Positions 25,108 through 33,543 are shown, counted from the first letter of the stretch. The stretch: DNA of 64,000 nucleotides from Chitinimonas arctica (GCF_007431345.1 NZ_CP041730.1:4836001-4900000); one strand, 5' to 3'. Numbers and translations are program-made. Notes: a model not told the origin generated them from the letters alone.

Positions 25108-26121
25108 GTGCCCGTGAAAAAGCTGTTCGCAAGCGCCTTTGCCGGCATTTGCCTGCTGGATACCGTCAGTGCAATGCCGCTTGCCAGGCCCTGGCGCAAG
25201 GCCGATGTGACGACACCCGCTTACACGATTACCCAGGCGGAGATCGTAACCGAGCTCTTGCCGGCTATGCAGGCGAGCAATATTGTCGCCACCATCAACG
25301 GGCTCACCGCCTTCAAAAATCGGTACTACACATCGCAAGATGGGGTGGCGGCTTCCGATTGGCTATACCGGCAATGGCTGAGTCTGGCCAACGAACGCCG
25401 GGGCGATATTGCCGTCGAACAGATTGCCCATCCTGGCTTTCCGCAAATGTCCGTCGTCCTGACTATTGTGGGCACGGATCTGGCGGACGAAATCGTGGTA
25501 CTTGGCGGCCATATCGATACCGTGCATGACGATGCCGATGGGGACGATGACACGACCGAAAACACCCGGGCTCCAGGCGCGGATGACGATGCCTCGGGTA
25601 TTGCCAGTCTTACGGAGGCCGCGCGGGTCATCATCGACAGCGGTTATAAGCCGAGGCGTACCATTAAATTCATGGCTTATGCCGCGGAAGAAATCGAATT
25701 GAATGGCTCGCGCGATATTGCCAAGCGGCTGGCAAAGGCCGACATAGTAGGTGTGCTGCAGCTGGATATGACCAACTACAAGGGCTCGGATCGCGATATC
25801 TATATGTGCTCCGACTATACGGGTAAGGCGCAGAACAAATTCCTGGTCGATTTGGTGCGCACCTATTTGCGAGCCCCTCTCTATCCGCAGTCACTCACGA
25901 CAGGCTGGACCCGGTGTGGCGAGGAAGGCTCGGATCATGTTTCGTGGCATGAACGCGGCTTTGCCGCCTCTATGCCCTTCGAAAGCGCGGAGGGCGAAAA
26001 GAATGTGCATATTCACTCCGAGCACGACACGCTGGGTAACTCCGACCCAAGCGGCGAACATGCACTCAAGTTCGGCCGCCTTGCTGCCGCCTTCGCGGTG
26101 GAGCTGGGCGCGGGTCGCTAG
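25108..26121 (+). CDS. Secreted M28 family zinc aminopeptidase
   Basis: The product is 337 residues from a GTG (VPVKKLFASAF) with AGGAGG eight bases upstream; the longer frame from 24964 lacks a site. It has a signal peptide to about residue 22 (LLDTVSA). All M28 zinc ligands are present in order: GGHIDTV (His), GADDDASG (Asp), AAEEIEL (Glu, with the catalytic Glu before it), QLDMTNYKG (Asp) and IHSEHDTL (His). Similar enzymes are leucyl aminopeptidases of the Vibrio type, secreted to free N-terminal residues from peptides. The Asp-rich loop DDADGDDD between the first two ligands may bind calcium. Confidence 0.85.
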   Translation: MPVKKLFASAFAGICLLDTVSAMPLARPWRKADVTTPAYTITQAEIVTELLPAMQASNIVATINGLTAFKNRYYTSQDGVAASDWLYRQWLSLANERRGDIAVEQIAHPGFPQMSVVLTIVGTDLADEIVVLGGHIDTVHDDADGDDDTTENTRAPGADDDASGIASLTEAARVIIDSGYKPRRTIKFMAYAAEEIELNGSRDIAKRLAKADIVGVLQLDMTNYKGSDRDIYMCSDYTGKAQNKFLVDLVRTYLRAPLYPQSLTTGWTRCGEEGSDHVSWHERGFAASMPFESAEGEKNVHIHSEHDTLGNSDPSGEHALKFGRLAAAFAVELGAGR

Positions 26122-26126
26122 GACGG

Positions 26127-26153
26127 CGAGCGGGGCTTTGACGGCCCCTCGCT
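26127..26153 (+). terminator. Weak terminator-like hairpin after the aminopeptidase
   Basis: GCGAG, a bulged C, GGGGC pair with GGCCCCTCGC across the loop TTTGAC, a few bases after the stop codon. The T run after it is poor (TTCTCC). Confidence 0.4.
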
Positions 26154-26173
26154 TCTCCGTACCAACAATCCTT

Positions 26174-26413
26174 CGCGACAAGTACTAGCTAGCTGATTTA
26201 AAATGCCTTTTATTCGGCGGGCGTGCGCGTGCACGCCCGCTCTTCATTTCGTGTCAAGGAAGCCGTCCGGCCCATGGTGGTGTGGACGGGTCCTGCAGTA
26301 CCAAGGCGCTGTAGTGGAAAGGCCGGAAGCTTGAACGGCCAAGGCGGAAACAGGGGGTAGGGTGGTCATGTACCGGCCGCTATCCCGTACCAGCCGGCGA
26401 CACCGTACGTCGC
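26174..26413 (+). repeat. Duplicated rimO-upstream region, left copy
   Basis: About 240 bp matching 33064-33314 at a rough 75-80% by eye. Shared landmarks are CGCGACA, TAGCTAGCTGATTTAAAATG, a GC-rich hairpin (10-bp stem at 26217-26240), CTGTAGTGGAAAGGCCG and ACACCGTACGTCGC. No coding sequence is apparent. The divergence between copies means they came from different strains rather than from a fresh duplication. Confidence 0.75.
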
Positions 26414-26457
26414 CGCGGCGTTTTGGATTTGATATTTAAAAACAGGAAGTTAGAAAC

Positions 26458-26619
26458 GTGACTGCAATTACTACTACCCCCAAGGTCGGGTTCGTGTCGC
26501 TTGGCTGTCCGTATGATAACGTATGTATACTTTTCTTGTGTGATTCTGGCGACACTCTAAAGTTGCTACGGAAGCACAGCAAAGATTCTTTCTTACCTCC
26601 ACATAGTCTAAGCTTCTAG
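26458..26619 (+). pseudogene. rimO': Truncated 5' end of rimO
   Basis: GTG with AGGAAG upstream starts a frame reading VTAITTTPKVGFVSLGCP, which matches the start of RimO (PRVGFVSLGCP at 33544). After codon 18 the frame enters unrelated AT-rich sequence and stops at 26617-26619. The matching bases differ from the intact copy at several third positions, so this is a diverged allele. It is the stump left by the insertion. Confidence 0.75.
26500..26511 (+). other. Candidate left attachment site within rimO
   Basis: CTTGGCTGTCCG is the last sequence shared with intact rimO (CTTGGCTGCCCG at 33577-33588, one difference). Everything to the right of it is foreign until that second copy. It is therefore the natural candidate for the left core. 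Confidence 0.45.
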
Positions 26620-26787
26620 GGAAGCTTGGTATTTTATTTTGGTCTTCTCGCTGATTCCCGTGTGCCCGAGTCCCACTCTTAGACAAGGTAATGCTAGCAT
26701 TGGCGGCTCTGTCCTCGCGCCAAGGTAGGAAGCCTCTCCTCTTGATTGGGTTGTCCTCTCGGAGGCGAGACATTCTGGTGTACATTG

Positions 26788-26803
26788 AAGTATGACAATA
26801 CTT
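26788..26803. promoter_or_regulatory. Inverted repeat upstream of the Septu-like genes
   Basis: AAGTAT-GACA-ATACTT is a perfect 6-bp inverted repeat about 105 bp before the ATPase start, in an AT-rich region that probably holds the promoter. It could be an operator. Confidence 0.3.
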
Positions 26804-26857
26804 AACGTTCTACTCTTTGAATACGGGAAACTGAAGACTTTATGGTTTTTCACCAGA

Positions 26858-26892
26858 AGTGAATAAGCTGAATTTTTGAAGAACTATTCACT
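26858..26892 (+). promoter_or_regulatory. Inverted repeat just upstream of the ATPase ribosome-binding site
   Basis: AGTGAATA (26858-26865) and TATTCACT (26885-26892) form a perfect 8-bp stem with a 19-base loop, ending 5 bp before the GGAG. It could be an operator or a leader hairpin controlling the defence genes. Confidence 0.35.
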
Positions 26893-26907
26893 AAGACGGA
26901 GTGAGTG

Positions 26908-28173
26908 ATGCTTAAAGGTATAAAAATTTTTGGATGGAGGCAGTACAAGGCCGTTGATATTAGCTTTCATCCCCGGCTGACTGTTGTGACCGGTGCAAAT
27001 GGGGCGGGAAAGACAACACTAATAAATCTAATCGCAAAACACTTTGGTTGGAATAATTACTTTGTAAGTACTCCGTTGAGTAAAGGAATCGGAGAGGATG
27101 CTAGCTTTGCTACGGATGTTTGGGACGTTGGTGATCGGTCAGGCGATGGGGGGGCTGGCAATCAGAATGTCAGATCTGTTACAGGTAAACCCATTGGGAA
27201 GATATGTTATATGAATGATATGGAGGCAGATTTGCTGGTGCCAGAATTCCCTAGTGATGCAATTTACGGGGTTGAAGTGCCATATATGCAAGGTACTTTT
27301 GGGCTGCATATCCCTTCGCATAGGCAAACATTTTCCTATCAAAAAATTGCTAATTTACCGATCTCTCTTAGGCGTCGCCATGAAATATCTTCAGGTTATT
27401 TTGGTCGGGTTTTAGGTGGGTATGTTGGAAACCAGTCTGGCGCTTCTCCTCATCATTATATGAAGGAGGCGCTTATTGCTCTGGCCGTATTTGGCTATGA
27501 GAGTCAAGTCTCGGAAGGTGATCCTGAGTCGGTGCAAATCTATGAAGAATTCCAAGAGATTTTACGGAAAATTCTTCCGCCTAAATTGGGATTTCAACGC
27601 CTGGTTGTGAGGATTCCGGAAATCGTACTCGAAACAAGGACGGGAGAATTTTCATTTGATTCACTTTCTGGAGGAATTGCGGCGATTGTAGATTTGGTGT
27701 GGCAAATCTTTATGTATCAGGGAGACGATGGGAAATTTGTGGTTACTATGGATGAACCAGAAAACCATCTTCACCCAGAGCTACAGCGCAGAGTTCTGGT
27801 TGACTTAATGGCAGCATTTCCCACTGTTCAGTTTATTGTGGCAACCCACAGTCCTTTTATAGTAGGCTCCGTTCCGGACTCCAATGTATATGTGCTTTCA
27901 TATGATGAAAATAACAAAGTCAATAGTCAGCTCTTAGATACTATAAATAAAGGCGGAAGTGCGAACGAAATATTAAGAGATGTTCTTGGGCTGGACTTTA
28001 CTATGCCCATATGGGTTGAAAATAAAATTGAGGCTCTTGTTAAGAAATACTCAAGTACAGGGTTTTCTAGCGAAAATATAGCACAGCTTCGAATGGAGAT
28101 GGAGGAATTGGGGCTGACTAAGCACGTTGCTCTTGCGATTAATGCGCTGGCTGAGCAGAAAGAAAGGCAATGA
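26908..28173 (+). CDS. ptuA: AAA/SMC-type ATPase, Septu PtuA-like
   Basis: The product is 421 residues; GGAG lies six bases before the ATG. It is an ABC/SMC-like ATPase: Walker A GANGAGKTT (residues 29-37), a signature-like DSLSGG (near 252-257), Walker B VVTMDEPENHLHPE (near 277-290) and the H-loop ATHSPF (near 312-317). It lacks the TOPRIM domain of OLD nucleases. The HNH gene overlaps its stop by ATGA. An ATPase of this kind coupled to a CxxC-type HNH nuclease is the Septu arrangement, in which PtuA and PtuB form a complex that cuts nucleic acid on phage infection. No retron reverse transcriptase is adjacent. Codons are AT-rich, unlike the host genes. Confidence 0.75.
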   Translation: MLKGIKIFGWRQYKAVDISFHPRLTVVTGANGAGKTTLINLIAKHFGWNNYFVSTPLSKGIGEDASFATDVWDVGDRSGDGGAGNQNVRSVTGKPIGKICYMNDMEADLLVPEFPSDAIYGVEVPYMQGTFGLHIPSHRQTFSYQKIANLPISLRRRHEISSGYFGRVLGGYVGNQSGASPHHYMKEALIALAVFGYESQVSEGDPESVQIYEEFQEILRKILPPKLGFQRLVVRIPEIVLETRTGEFSFDSLSGGIAAIVDLVWQIFMYQGDDGKFVVTMDEPENHLHPELQRRVLVDLMAAFPTVQFIVATHSPFIVGSVPDSNVYVLSYDENNKVNSQLLDTINKGGSANEILRDVLGLDFTMPIWVENKIEALVKKYSSTGFSSENIAQLRMEMEELGLTKHVALAINALAEQKERQ

Positions 28174-28853
28174 TAAAATTAAGTCGAAACCGCCTGTCAG
28201 ATGATGTTGTGAAGAAGCTGGAGCAGAGTAGAGAAAAGTATATTGAGCTTGCGGCGCGTAAATTGCCTATACCGGATGCGTTGGCAACTGCATATAATAG
28301 GGTGGAAATTAAAGAGTGCTTAATTAATGAGTCGGCTGGGAAATGCATGTACTGTGAAGGCAAGATGCTTCACGTTGATTATGGGGATATTGAGCATATC
28401 GTACCAAAAAACTTAGGCCCTGAATTTCGTTATAGTTACGAAAATTTAGGCTTATCTTGTCGAGTATGTAATGGTAGGAAGGGAGGTTTTCATGATGCGA
28501 CTTCTCCGCTTTTGAATCCTTATTGCGACGATCCAGATGAACATTTTTTGGCGGCGGGGCCAATGATTGTACATAAATTGGGCAGCGATAGAGGTAAGAT
28601 TACCAAGGTGAAGCTAGAATTAAATAGAAAGGATCTGCTAGAGAAACGGGCTGAGCGAATTGAAAATATACAGTCTTTGTTTGAGCAATTTTCTAAAAGT
28701 AAAGAGCGAGCGATTAGAAAGGTTTTGTTCGAGCAAATCTGTCTTGAATGTGGTTCTGGTAAAGAGTATGCGTTTGTAGTTCGTGCTTACGCACAAGCTA
28801 TTGTGTCGGATAATCCCGCCGTGTTTAATGAAATGAAAATTGAATATTATTGA
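28170..28853 (+). CDS. ptuB: HNH endonuclease, Septu PtuB-like
   Basis: The product is 227 residues. It has an HNH fold with zinc-binding pairs C59/C62 (CMYCEG) and C97/C100 (CRVCNG), catalytic GDIEHIVPK (E75, H76) and N101. This is the layout of the HNH proteins of Septu and retron-Septu systems. The helical C-terminal part (160-227) probably binds the ATPase. The start ATG overlaps the ATPase TGA, so the two are translationally coupled. A role in defence is inferred from the pairing. Low GC content shows transfer. Confidence 0.75.
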   Translation: MIKLSRNRLSDDVVKKLEQSREKYIELAARKLPIPDALATAYNRVEIKECLINESAGKCMYCEGKMLHVDYGDIEHIVPKNLGPEFRYSYENLGLSCRVCNGRKGGFHDATSPLLNPYCDDPDEHFLAAGPMIVHKLGSDRGKITKVKLELNRKDLLEKRAERIENIQSLFEQFSKSKERAIRKVLFEQICLECGSGKEYAFVVRAYAQAIVSDNPAVFNEMKIEYY

Positions 28854-28907
28854 ATTTAAATGGCGTCGTGGTGATTTCCCATGCTAAACACCCATGCATG
28901 GAATTTT

Positions 28908-29171
28908 TCAGTCTTGGACGTCCTTAACCAATTTTGCTGCTTTAATCGCAGCTTTGAGTCTTTCTTCGGACGAACAGATTGTGATAAAATCTTCCCATTT
29001 TATCTTTATACCATTTTCTTTCTTTTTCCTTCCTCGGCACCAAATCAATCCGGTCATGGTAGCATAACAGTCCCCTAATTGCTCAGCTCCATCTTTGCTG
29101 CGGATTTCCAGTTCAATGCCATTTTGCTTTACTTGCATTTCCACTTTGAGAGATTTTATCCAGACTTGCAT
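28908..29171 (-). CDS. Small conserved-looking protein of unknown function
   Basis: The product is 87 residues, AAGGAAG five bases before the ATG. The first half is beta-rich (VEMQVKQNGIELEIRS, QLGDCYATMTGLIWCRG), the second a basic helix (EERLKAAIKAAKLVKDV). There is no signal or membrane segment. It is AT-rich like the Septu genes and converges on them, so it belongs to the same insert. Its function is unknown. Confidence 0.55.
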   Translation of the reverse strand: MQVWIKSLKVEMQVKQNGIELEIRSKDGAEQLGDCYATMTGLIWCRGRKKKENGIKIKWEDFITICSSEERLKAAIKAAKLVKDVQD

Positions 29172-29183
29172 TTTTTCTTCCTT

Positions 29184-29309
29184 TTATTGTTTTATTTCCA
29201 TAAATGTACTTGCCCAGGCTTCGTGGAGCTCACTGTCTAGGACTGTTGTAGTCTTGGCCTCGCTGTTTGTCACCCGCGACCGGTCAAATTCTTTATGCAT
29301 AAATATCAT
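29184..29309 (-). CDS. C-terminal part of a probable truncated gene
   Basis: A 41-residue frame (MIFMHKEFDRSRVTNSEAK to FMEIKQ) stops 13 bp before the next minus-strand gene. The reading stays open and coding-like a few residues further upstream (LLRKYYNLDVC) and then meets GC-rich sequence of other character near 29335. It looks like the 3' end of a larger island gene cut off by a rearrangement. Confidence 0.35.
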   Translation of the reverse strand: MIFMHKEFDRSRVTNSEAKTTTVLDSELHEAWASTFMEIKQ

Positions 29310-29427
29310 GCAAACATCTAAGTTATAGTATTTACGCAGCAAGACATTGCCACCTTCCCGACCGGCGGCTGACTTGCACTGCGGTTGCAACAGGAGCTGC
29401 CCCAACTTTCATATGCAGGGGCTCTAG

Positions 29428-30651
29428 GGACACACTGATTTATTCCGTCCCGGTTGGCCTGAGGTGATTGTCTTGGGATAATTGGTACTGTGAGGGTGGA
29501 GCGAGAAACCGACATGCAGAGAAGCTTTTCCGACCTGGAGTACGCGGTGAAGAAGAAGGTGACGCGCCGCGACCGGTTTTTGGCCGAGATCGAGGCGGTG
29601 ACGCCGTGGCCGGCGTTGGCTGCGGAGGTAGAGCCGTTCTATCCCAAGCGCGAAGGACGAGGCCGGCCGCCAATTGGGCTGGAGCGGATGTTGCGCATGT
29701 ACATTGCCCAGCAGTGCTTCGGTCTGTCCGACGAAGGCGTCGAGGACGCTATCTACGACAGCCAGGCGATACGGGGTTTTGTCGGCATCGACTTGGGCCG
29801 AGAGGGCGCGCCGGATGCCACCGCTTTGCTCAAGTTTCGTCGCCTGCTTGAAGAGAACAAGCTGACCGAACGCATTTTCGCTGCAATCAACGCGCATTTG
29901 GCTGACAAGGGTTTGCTGCTCAAGGAAGGCACGGTGGTGGACGCCACCATCATTGCCGCGCCCAGCTCGACCAAGAACCAGAGCGAAGGGCGTGACCCCG
30001 AGATGCACCAGGCCAAGAAGGGTAACGAGTGGCATTTCGGCATGAAGGCTCATATAGGCGCCGATGCTCAGTCTGGACTGGTACATACCCTGGTTACCAC
30101 GGCCGCCAACGTGAGTGACGTCACGCAAGCTCATCTCTTGCTGCATGGTGAAGAGAAGGTGGGTTTGGGCGATGCCGGCTACCAGGGAGTGGAGAAGCGG
30201 GAAGAGAATAAAAACAGCACGGTGAAGTGGTTTGTGGCGATGCGGCCTAGCAAGCGCAAGGCTTTGCCGGATACCGAACTGGGTCAGTTGGACGAACAGA
30301 TCGAGAAGCTCAAGGCGAAGATTCGGGCCAAGGTCGAGCATCCGTTTCACTTCGTCAAGAATCTGTTCGGGCACAAGAAGAACCGCTATTGGGGATTGGC
30401 CAAGAATACCGCGCAACTCTTCACGCTGTTTGCCATGGCCAATCTGGTGATCGCTAAGCGGAGATTGTTCGCACTCAATGTCCAAGGAGCGTCCTGAGAA
30501 GGCGAATTGCATGCCAAACCGCCCAATCGGCTTGTGAAATTGCCCGATTTCCGCCGCTACGAGAAACATTCGTCGGCTTTTGGCCCGAAGCATCGAATTC
30601 GGAGGGCTGTGCGGCAGGTTTCGTCAGAAAGCCGATTAAATCAGTGTGTCC
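29428..30651 (+). mobile_element. IS5-family insertion sequence
   Basis: A 1224-bp element with terminal inverted repeats beginning GGACACACTGATTTA on both sides (right end read in reverse). It is flanked by the 4-bp direct repeat CTAG (29424-29427 on the left; on the right C30652 followed by TAG), the usual IS5 YTAR target. The right CTAG has itself been split by the IS630 insertions. It carries one transposase gene. Confidence 0.85.
29514..30497 (+). CDS. IS5-family transposase
   Basis: The product is 327 residues, starting MQRSFSDLEYAVKKKVTRRD; a GTG at 29490 would add eight. It is a DDE transposase: Asp in VVDATIIAAP, Asp in GDAGYQG, and the terminal Glu in the region KVEHPFHFVKN that forms the IS5 signature with downstream Arg and Lys. 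The N-terminal part has the REGRGRPPIGLERMLR motif of this group. It looks full-length and has no frameshift, so the element may be active. Confidence 0.9.
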   Translation: MQRSFSDLEYAVKKKVTRRDRFLAEIEAVTPWPALAAEVEPFYPKREGRGRPPIGLERMLRMYIAQQCFGLSDEGVEDAIYDSQAIRGFVGIDLGREGAPDATALLKFRRLLEENKLTERIFAAINAHLADKGLLLKEGTVVDATIIAAPSSTKNQSEGRDPEMHQAKKGNEWHFGMKAHIGADAQSGLVHTLVTTAANVSDVTQAHLLLHGEEKVGLGDAGYQGVEKREENKNSTVKWFVAMRPSKRKALPDTELGQLDEQIEKLKAKIRAKVEHPFHFVKNLFGHKKNRYWGLAKNTAQLFTLFAMANLVIAKRRLFALNVQGAS

Positions 30652-30654
30652 CTA

Positions 30655-31834
30655 GTGTGGTGTCTCAAAAGTAGAATTAATTAAATATTTGGTATAATTG
30701 TCGTAGTTCAATAGCTCATGGAGACTATGACGATGACCAGAACGGGCCGCCCGATCAAGAAGCTGGAACTATCCGAAGAGCAGCGCAGAGAGCTGAATGC
30801 ACGTTTGGCGCTGCGCAAGGCGCCGGCCGATGAGAAGCTACGAATTCAGATTGTGCTCAGTTGTGCTGACGGCGAAGGAGGCAAAGAGATCGCGAAGCGG
30901 CTGGATACCACTGCGCAGACCGTCTCAAGGTGGCGTCGTCGGTACGAGTCGTATGGTCTGGCAGGGCTGACCGATGCACCGAGGTCGGGGCGGCCTCGCA
31001 CGGTGCTAGACGAACACGTTCAGGCGGTGATTGATCGTGTCCGGAACAGTAAGCCTACTGACGCGACGCACTGGAGCGTGCGCACGATGAGCAAGGCAAC
31101 AGGCGTGTCGGCGTCCACAGTGCAGCGCATTTGGCACGCGTTCGGGCTCAAGCCCCATCGGCTGGAGACGTTCAAGTTTTCCACCGATCCGAATTTTGTC
31201 GATAAGGTCCGCGATGTGGTGGGCTTGTACCTCGCCCCGCCGGATCGTGCCTTGGTGCTCTGCGTGGATGAGAAGAGCCAGATTCAGGCACTGGATAGAA
31301 CGCAGCCTTCACTTCCGCTTACGTTCGGCAAAGCAGAAACCCGGACACACGATTACAAGCGGCACGGGACGACTTCGCTGTTCGCAGCTCTGGATGTGGC
31401 CACTGGCAAGGTCATTGGCCAACTCAAACGTCGCCACCGGAGCGTCGAATTTCTGCAGTTCCTCAATACCATCGACGCAAGCGTACCGGCAGACCTGGAT
31501 ATCCACCTGATCATGGACAATTACGGGACGCACAAGACGGAGAAGGTGCGTGCCTGGTTCGCCAGCAGGCCACGCTACCATCTGCACTTCACGCCAACTT
31601 CGGCCTCCTGGCTCAACCTTGTGGAGCGTTTTTTCTCACAAATCAGTGAGAAGTGGATCAAGCGTAGTGCCCACAGCAGCGTCGCCGATCTAGAGCAGTC
31701 AATCCGCCACTACTTGGACATCCACAACACCAACCCGAAGCCCTTTGTATGGCGCAAAAGCGCAGATTCAATCCTTGAGGCCATTGCTCGTGCAGGCAAA
31801 GTTATTAATTAATGCTATTTCAGGTACACCACAC
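30655..31834 (+). mobile_element. IS630-family insertion sequence, copy 1
   Basis: An 1180-bp element with ends GTGTGGTGT and ACACCACAC. It sits between TA dinucleotides (30653-30654 and 31835-31836), the duplication expected of IS630. The left TA is the TA of the right CTAG duplication of the IS5 element. A TATAAT box at 30693-30698 lies just upstream of the transposase. Confidence 0.85.
30718..31812 (+). CDS. IS630-family transposase, copy 1
   Basis: The product is 364 residues. The N-terminal half has two helix-turn-helix units (KEIAKRLDTTAQTVSRWRRR and the ATGVSASTVQRIW unit). The DDE catalytic triad is in LCVDEKSQ, LIMDNYGTH and WLNLVERFF, typical of IS630/Tc1. The frame is intact. The ATG at 30718 has GGAG only downstream; ATGs 9 and 15 bases later are alternatives. 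Confidence 0.9.
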   Translation: METMTMTRTGRPIKKLELSEEQRRELNARLALRKAPADEKLRIQIVLSCADGEGGKEIAKRLDTTAQTVSRWRRRYESYGLAGLTDAPRSGRPRTVLDEHVQAVIDRVRNSKPTDATHWSVRTMSKATGVSASTVQRIWHAFGLKPHRLETFKFSTDPNFVDKVRDVVGLYLAPPDRALVLCVDEKSQIQALDRTQPSLPLTFGKAETRTHDYKRHGTTSLFAALDVATGKVIGQLKRRHRSVEFLQFLNTIDASVPADLDIHLIMDNYGTHKTEKVRAWFASRPRYHLHFTPTSASWLNLVERFFSQISEKWIKRSAHSSVADLEQSIRHYLDIHNTNPKPFVWRKSADSILEAIARAGKVIN

Positions 31835-31836
31835 TA

Positions 31837-33016
31837 GTGTGGTGTCTCAAAAGTAGAATTAATTAAATATTTGGTATAATTGTCGTAGTTCAATAGCTCA
31901 TGGAGACTATGACGATGACCAGAACGGGCCGCCCGATCAAGAAGCTGGAACTATCCGAAGAGCAGCGCAGAGAGCTGAATGCACGTTTGGCGCTGCGCAA
32001 GGCGCCGGCCGATGAGAAGCTACGAATTCAGATTGTGCTCAGTTGTGCTGACGGCGAAGGAGGCAAAGAGATCGCGAAGCGGCTGGATACCACTGCGCAG
32101 ACCGTCTCAAGGTGGCGTCGTCGGTACGAGTCGTATGGTCTGGCAGGGCTGACCGATGCACCGAGGTCGGGGCGGCCTCGCACGGTGCTAGACGAACACG
32201 TTCAGGCGGTGATTGATCGTGTCCGGAACAGTAAGCCTACTGACGCGACGCACTGGAGCGTGCGCACGATGAGCAAGGCAACAGGCGTGTCGGCGTCCAC
32301 AGTGCAGCGCATTTGGCACGCGTTCGGGCTCAAGCCCCATCGGCTGGAGACGTTCAAGTTTTCCACCGATCCGAATTTTGTCGATAAGGTCCGCGATGTG
32401 GTGGGCTTGTACCTCGCCCCGCCGGATCGTGCCTTGGTGCTCTGCGTGGATGAGAAGAGCCAGATTCAGGCACTGGATAGAACGCAGCCTTCACTTCCGC
32501 TTACGTTCGGCAAAGCAGAAACCCGGACACACGATTACAAGCGGCACGGGACGACTTCGCTGTTCGCAGCTCTGGATGTGGCCACTGGCAAGGTCATTGG
32601 CCAACTCAAACGTCGCCACCGGAGCGTCGAATTTCTGCAGTTCCTCAATACCATCGACGCAAGCGTACCGGCAGACCTGGATATCCACCTGATCATGGAC
32701 AATTACGGGACGCACAAGACGGAGAAGGTGCGTGCCTGGTTCGCCAGCAGGCCACGCTACCATCTGCACTTCACGCCAACTTCGGCCTCCTGGCTCAACC
32801 TTGTGGAGCGTTTTTTCTCACAAATCAGTGAGAAGTGGATCAAGCGTAGTGCCCACAGCAGCGTCGCCGATCTAGAGCAGTCAATCCGCCACTACTTGGA
32901 CATCCACAACACCAACCCGAAGCCCTTTGTATGGCGCAAAAGCGCAGATTCAATCCTTGAGGCCATTGCTCGTGCAGGCAAAGTTATTAATTAATGCTAT
33001 TTCAGGTACACCACAC
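31837..33016 (+). mobile_element. IS630-family insertion sequence, copy 2 (tandem)
   Basis: A second 1180-bp copy, as far as can be read identical to the first and in the same orientation, separated from it by just TA. The next bases after it are TA and then G, which completes the original CTAG. The two copies share the middle TA. Confidence 0.85.
31900..32994 (+). CDS. IS630-family transposase, copy 2
   Basis: The 364-residue product is identical to that of 30718-31812, with the same DDE motifs. The identity of both copies shows the tandem is recent. Homologous recombination between them would delete one copy. Confidence 0.9.
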   Translation: METMTMTRTGRPIKKLELSEEQRRELNARLALRKAPADEKLRIQIVLSCADGEGGKEIAKRLDTTAQTVSRWRRRYESYGLAGLTDAPRSGRPRTVLDEHVQAVIDRVRNSKPTDATHWSVRTMSKATGVSASTVQRIWHAFGLKPHRLETFKFSTDPNFVDKVRDVVGLYLAPPDRALVLCVDEKSQIQALDRTQPSLPLTFGKAETRTHDYKRHGTTSLFAALDVATGKVIGQLKRRHRSVEFLQFLNTIDASVPADLDIHLIMDNYGTHKTEKVRAWFASRPRYHLHFTPTSASWLNLVERFFSQISEKWIKRSAHSSVADLEQSIRHYLDIHNTNPKPFVWRKSADSILEAIARAGKVIN

Positions 33017-33063
33017 TAGGCATCGCCCATTGCCAATCTGTATCGAAGTTAGGCCAGAAGGAC

Positions 33064-33314
33064 CGCGACAAAAAGTAGCTAGCTGATTTAAAATGTCTTT
33101 TAGCTCAAGCGGGCGTGACACGTGCACGCCCGCTCTTCATTTCGCGTCCAGGAAGCCGCCCGATCCGGCCGTAAGGTGGAACAAGGGATGGCTCAGGCAG
33201 TACCCGGGGGGCTGTAGTGGAAAGGCCGGGAGCTTGACCGGCCAAGGCTGGAACAGGGGTAGGGCGAAAGAACCGGCCGCTGCCCCACACAAAGCCGGGG
33301 ACACCGTACGTCGC
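33064..33314 (+). repeat. Duplicated rimO-upstream region, right copy
   Basis: About 250 bp matching 26174-26413 (see there). It includes the GC hairpin with a 9-bp stem (33109-33117 with 33125-33133). To its right the two copies part: the left copy goes straight to rimO' within 45 bp, while here 230 bp of other sequence come first. Confidence 0.75.
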
Positions 33315-33543
33315 GATCATGTTGGCGTACCTCACGTTTGGCACGATTTGCGCCTACCGGAAAGGGGCTATGAGGGAGTGGTTCAGCGTCATGCACAATC
33401 CTTCTTGATCCTCTCCTCTGGAATCTCTGGCTACGGTTTTGTTGCGTTGACTCTGGTAGTGAAATCTATCTCGACCAGTTCCACAAGTTGTATGATGAAG
33501 TGATTTAAGTTGTTGAATTTAAAGAGTACTGGAGCAGTTTCTC
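33315..33543 (+). other. Unique sequence between the right repeat and intact rimO
   Basis: About 230 bp without a gene, becoming AT-rich near rimO. It has no counterpart at the left copy. It should contain the present rimO promoter. GGAG nine bases before the ATG is the ribosome-binding site. Confidence 0.4.

Noticed and set aside
26474..26785. 103-codon minus-strand frame at the left island edge
   Set aside because: It runs through the rimO stump in antisense and has no coding character or ribosome-binding site.
26620..26907. Possible retron non-coding RNA in front of the Septu-like genes
   Set aside because: No reverse transcriptase gene exists in the island. Only short inverted repeats were found, which can be explained as regulatory sites.
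33335..33350. TGGCACG-like sequence upstream of rimO as a sigma-54 promoter
   Set aside because: GG and GC are ten bases apart but the TT of the -12 element is missing, and rimO is a housekeeping gene about 200 bp away.
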